Assembly (NCBI GenBank): GCA_004296815.1 | Contig: SCVT01000002.1 | Span: forward strand, 1-8,065 | Origin: Reyranella sp. | GTDB lineage: Bacteria; Pseudomonadota; Alphaproteobacteria; Reyranellales; Reyranellaceae | Length of the DNA: 8,065 nucleotides | Direction of reading: 5' to 3' | In this document: piece by piece, positions 6,403-8,065 of the stretch | How positions within the stretch are numbered: the stretch's first letter is position 1 | Layout: each line of letters starts with the position of its first letter | The notes under the pieces: generated by a model | Database searches by the model: none | Seen by the model: only the letters and a program-made list of their open reading frames with translations | Told to the model about the DNA's origin: nothing | Translations under genes and position numbers: made by a program

Positions 6403-7494
6403 ATGTTTTCAGTGTCCCAGTGCTTCTCCGAAAGCTACGCGGAGGCGCGCGGCAAGTTTTGCGCCGCCGCGGCCGACGGTGGTGGCGCGCTCCGTTCCTG
6501 GCTCAATCCCAAGGCGCTGGGACCGGGCGGCGAGAAGCTCTGTCTCGACACGGCGAAGTTCGGCCCGGCCGACGCCCAGAACATGCTGGTGCTGATCGCC
6601 GGCACGCACGGCGTCGAAGGCCATTGCGGCTCGGGCGCGATGATCTCGTGGCTGCGCTCGGGCGGTCCGGCGAAGCTGCCGAAGGGCACGGGCGCGCTGT
6701 TGATCCACGCCCTCAATCCCTACGGCTTCGCATGGACGCGCCGCGTCACCGAGGACAATGTCGACCTCAACCGCAACTTCGTCGACCACGACAAGGCCTA
6801 CCCGAAGAACGAAGGCTATCTCGCCATCGCCGATGCCGTCCTGCCGAAGGCATGGACCGAGGAGAGCAAGGCCGAGACCGAGCGCACGTTTGCGGCCTAC
6901 GCGCAGAAGCACGGCGCCTTCGGCCTGCAGGGCGCGATCAGCGGCGGCCAGTACACCCATCCCGACGGCATCTTCTTCGGCGGCCACACATCGACCTGGA
7001 GCAACCGCACCGTCCGTGCCGTCGCGCGCGAGGAGCTGTCGCGCGCCCGCCACGTCGCGATCATCGATTTCCACACGGGGCTCGGCCCCTTCGGCCACGG
7101 CGAACTGATCTGTGCGGTGTCGCCCGGCGCCAAGTCGTTCGGCCGCGCCAAGGCCTGGTACGGCGACGAGCTGACCTCGCCCGAGGGCGGCACGTCGACC
7201 TCCGCGGTCGTGGTCGGCATCATGACCGACGCCTTCCCACAGGAACTGCCTGATGCGCAGGTCACGCCGATCGCGCTGGAGTACGGCACCTACTCGGTGC
7301 CGGAAGTGCTGAACGCGGTGCGGGCCGACAACTGGCTGCACCATCGCGGCGACGTCGCGTCCGAACTCGGCCGCACGCTCAAGGCCGACATGAAGGAGCG
7401 TTTCTTCCCCGCCGGCGACAAGTGGCGGGACATGGTGTGGGCGCGCGCCGACCAGACGGTCGGTTGGGCGCTCAAGGGCATGGCCGGGGGATGA
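6403..7494 (+). CDS. M14-family zinc carboxypeptidase-like protein (DUF2817)
   Basis: The 363-residue protein has the full catalytic set of M14 metallocarboxypeptidases in the DUF2817 style. Zinc ligands are His69 and Glu72 in AGTHGVEGHCGSG, and His224 in IDFHTGLGP. Asn123-Arg124 in DNVDLNRNF is the pair that binds the substrate carboxylate. Glu293 in ALEYGTYS is the likely general base. Family members are predicted to remove C-terminal residues or hydrolyse related amide bonds; the substrate is unknown. No signal peptide is evident, so a cytoplasmic location is likely. The start at 6403 is supported by a strong ribosome binding site, with AGGAAGAG at 6391-6398. Longer in-frame readings would run into the divergent thioesterase gene. 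The stop TGA overlaps the ATG of the next gene as ATGA, so the two are probably translated together. Confidence 0.9.
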   Translation: MFSVSQCFSESYAEARGKFCAAAADGGGALRSWLNPKALGPGGEKLCLDTAKFGPADAQNMLVLIAGTHGVEGHCGSGAMISWLRSGGPAKLPKGTGALLIHALNPYGFAWTRRVTEDNVDLNRNFVDHDKAYPKNEGYLAIADAVLPKAWTEESKAETERTFAAYAQKHGAFGLQGAISGGQYTHPDGIFFGGHTSTWSNRTVRAVAREELSRARHVAIIDFHTGLGPFGHGELICAVSPGAKSFGRAKAWYGDELTSPEGGTSTSAVVVGIMTDAFPQELPDAQVTPIALEYGTYSVPEVLNAVRADNWLHHRGDVASELGRTLKADMKERFFPAGDKWRDMVWARADQTVGWALKGMAGG

Positions 7495-8065
7495 GCCTCG
7501 CGGCGCACAGCGAGGATACCGCCCGGCAGCGCCTCCGGAAGGTGTTGCAGCGCGCGCCGCTGTTCGCCGATCTCGATCCCACAGGCCTCGCCGCCGTCGA
7601 ACGCGAGCTGACCTTGCTGGTGCTGCCGGGCGGCGCTCCCCTGTTCCGCCAGGGCGAGCCGGCAGACGCCGTCTATGTCGTGGCCAGCGGCTGCCTCGGC
7701 GTTTTCCGCCACGAGGAGGAAGGCCAGGCCGCCGAGCCGGTGCTGATCGCCGAAGTGCCGCCAGGAAACCTGGTCGGCGAGATGTCGCTGCTGTCGCACG
7801 GCAAGCGCACGCGCAGCGTCGCGGCGCTGCGCGACAGCGAGGTCTGGCGCCTGGCACAGACCAGCTTCCACGCGCTGACCGCGCATCACCCCGAGGTCCT
7901 GCCGGCGCTGATGCGCAGCGTCGTGGCGCGCAACGCGCTGGAAACCGGCAAGCGCCGCCGCCAGCCGCGCACCTTCGCCATCCTGCCGAGCGGGCCCGAC
8001 GTGCCGGCCGCGCGCTTCGCCGTGATGCTGGCCGACGCGCTCGGCCGCATCGGCAACCAAGTGCA
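7491..8065 (+). CDS. Cyclic nucleotide-binding domain protein, probably NTE-like patatin phospholipase, cut by the window end
   Basis: The 191 visible residues start with a cNMP-binding (CRP-type) domain at about 20-145. It has the approach LQRAPLFADLDPTGL (19-33), LFRQGEPADAVYVVASGCLGVF (51-72) and the phosphate-binding region with Gly96-Glu97 in VGEMSLLSHGKRTRSVAAL. The arginine expected to bind the cyclic phosphate could be Arg106 or Arg108. After a basic linker, RTFAILPSGPDVPAARFAVMLADAL (160-184) resembles the segment after the cNMP domain in bacterial neuropathy-target-esterase-like proteins, which continue into a patatin lipase domain (GXSXG serine and Asp). That domain lies outside the window, so lipase activity is inference. 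A transporter or another regulator with an N-terminal cNMP domain remains possible. The ATG overlaps the peptidase stop (ATGA) and has only a weak upstream AAGGG, which fits translational coupling. Confidence 0.82.
   Translation, partial: MSLAAHSEDTARQRLRKVLQRAPLFADLDPTGLAAVERELTLLVLPGGAPLFRQGEPADAVYVVASGCLGVFRHEEEGQAAEPVLIAEVPPGNLVGEMSLLSHGKRTRSVAALRDSEVWRLAQTSFHALTAHHPEVLPALMRSVVARNALETGKRRRQPRTFAILPSGPDVPAARFAVMLADALGRIGNQV

Noticed and set aside
6409..7857. Minus-strand open frame opposite the peptidase and the cNMP-domain gene
   Set aside because: It spans two well-supported plus-strand genes and lacks any domain; a composition shadow.
1..8065. CRISPR arrays, tRNA/rRNA genes, insertion sequences and phage genes
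   Set aside because: No regularly spaced repeats, cloverleaf-like segments, terminal inverted repeats with a transposase, or phage proteins were seen on either strand.

Overview
This window is a GC-rich stretch with strong G/C preference at third codon positions. It comes from the chromosome of a Gram-negative bacterium, most likely an alphaproteobacterium. The clues are the glutamate synthase N-terminus, the ATP-dependent helicase HrpB, a DUF2798 membrane protein, a hotdog thioesterase with an RPGG...MALAD signature, and a lipoprotein with a clear lipobox. The genus cannot be fixed from the sequence alone. No tRNA, rRNA, CRISPR array, transposase, integrase or attachment site was seen. It looks like a compact housekeeping/metabolic region rather than a mobile island.

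Layout from left to right. The 5' part of gltB (glutamate synthase large subunit) runs leftward out of the window. A 163-bp divergent intergenic region, the longest in the window, is rich in nested inverted repeats and separates gltB from a rightward gene for a small lipoprotein of unknown function. The helicase gene hrpB follows closely, with its ribosome binding site inside a small predicted hairpin. The hrpB end overlaps tail-to-tail with a leftward gene for a two-helix DUF2798 membrane protein. That gene diverges from a rightward pair, an amidase-signature hydrolase and apt (adenine phosphoribosyltransferase), which are 15 bp apart. The apt stop codon shares a CTAG with the stop codon of a leftward PaaI-type thioesterase gene. 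The thioesterase diverges from a rightward pair: an M14/DUF2817-type zinc carboxypeptidase-like protein, and a protein with an N-terminal cyclic-nucleotide-binding domain whose start overlaps the peptidase stop (ATGA). The second of these is cut by the window end and is probably an NTE-like patatin phospholipase.

How the genes work together. The only clear pathway assignments are glutamate synthesis (gltB) and purine salvage (apt). The other genes are single-enzyme or unknown functions. The two rightward pairs are probable operons. No plainly new defence or biosynthetic system is visible. The items most worth following up are the repeat-rich gltB/lipoprotein regulatory region, the coupled peptidase and cyclic-nucleotide-binding pair, and an unusual residue in the amidase oxyanion loop.
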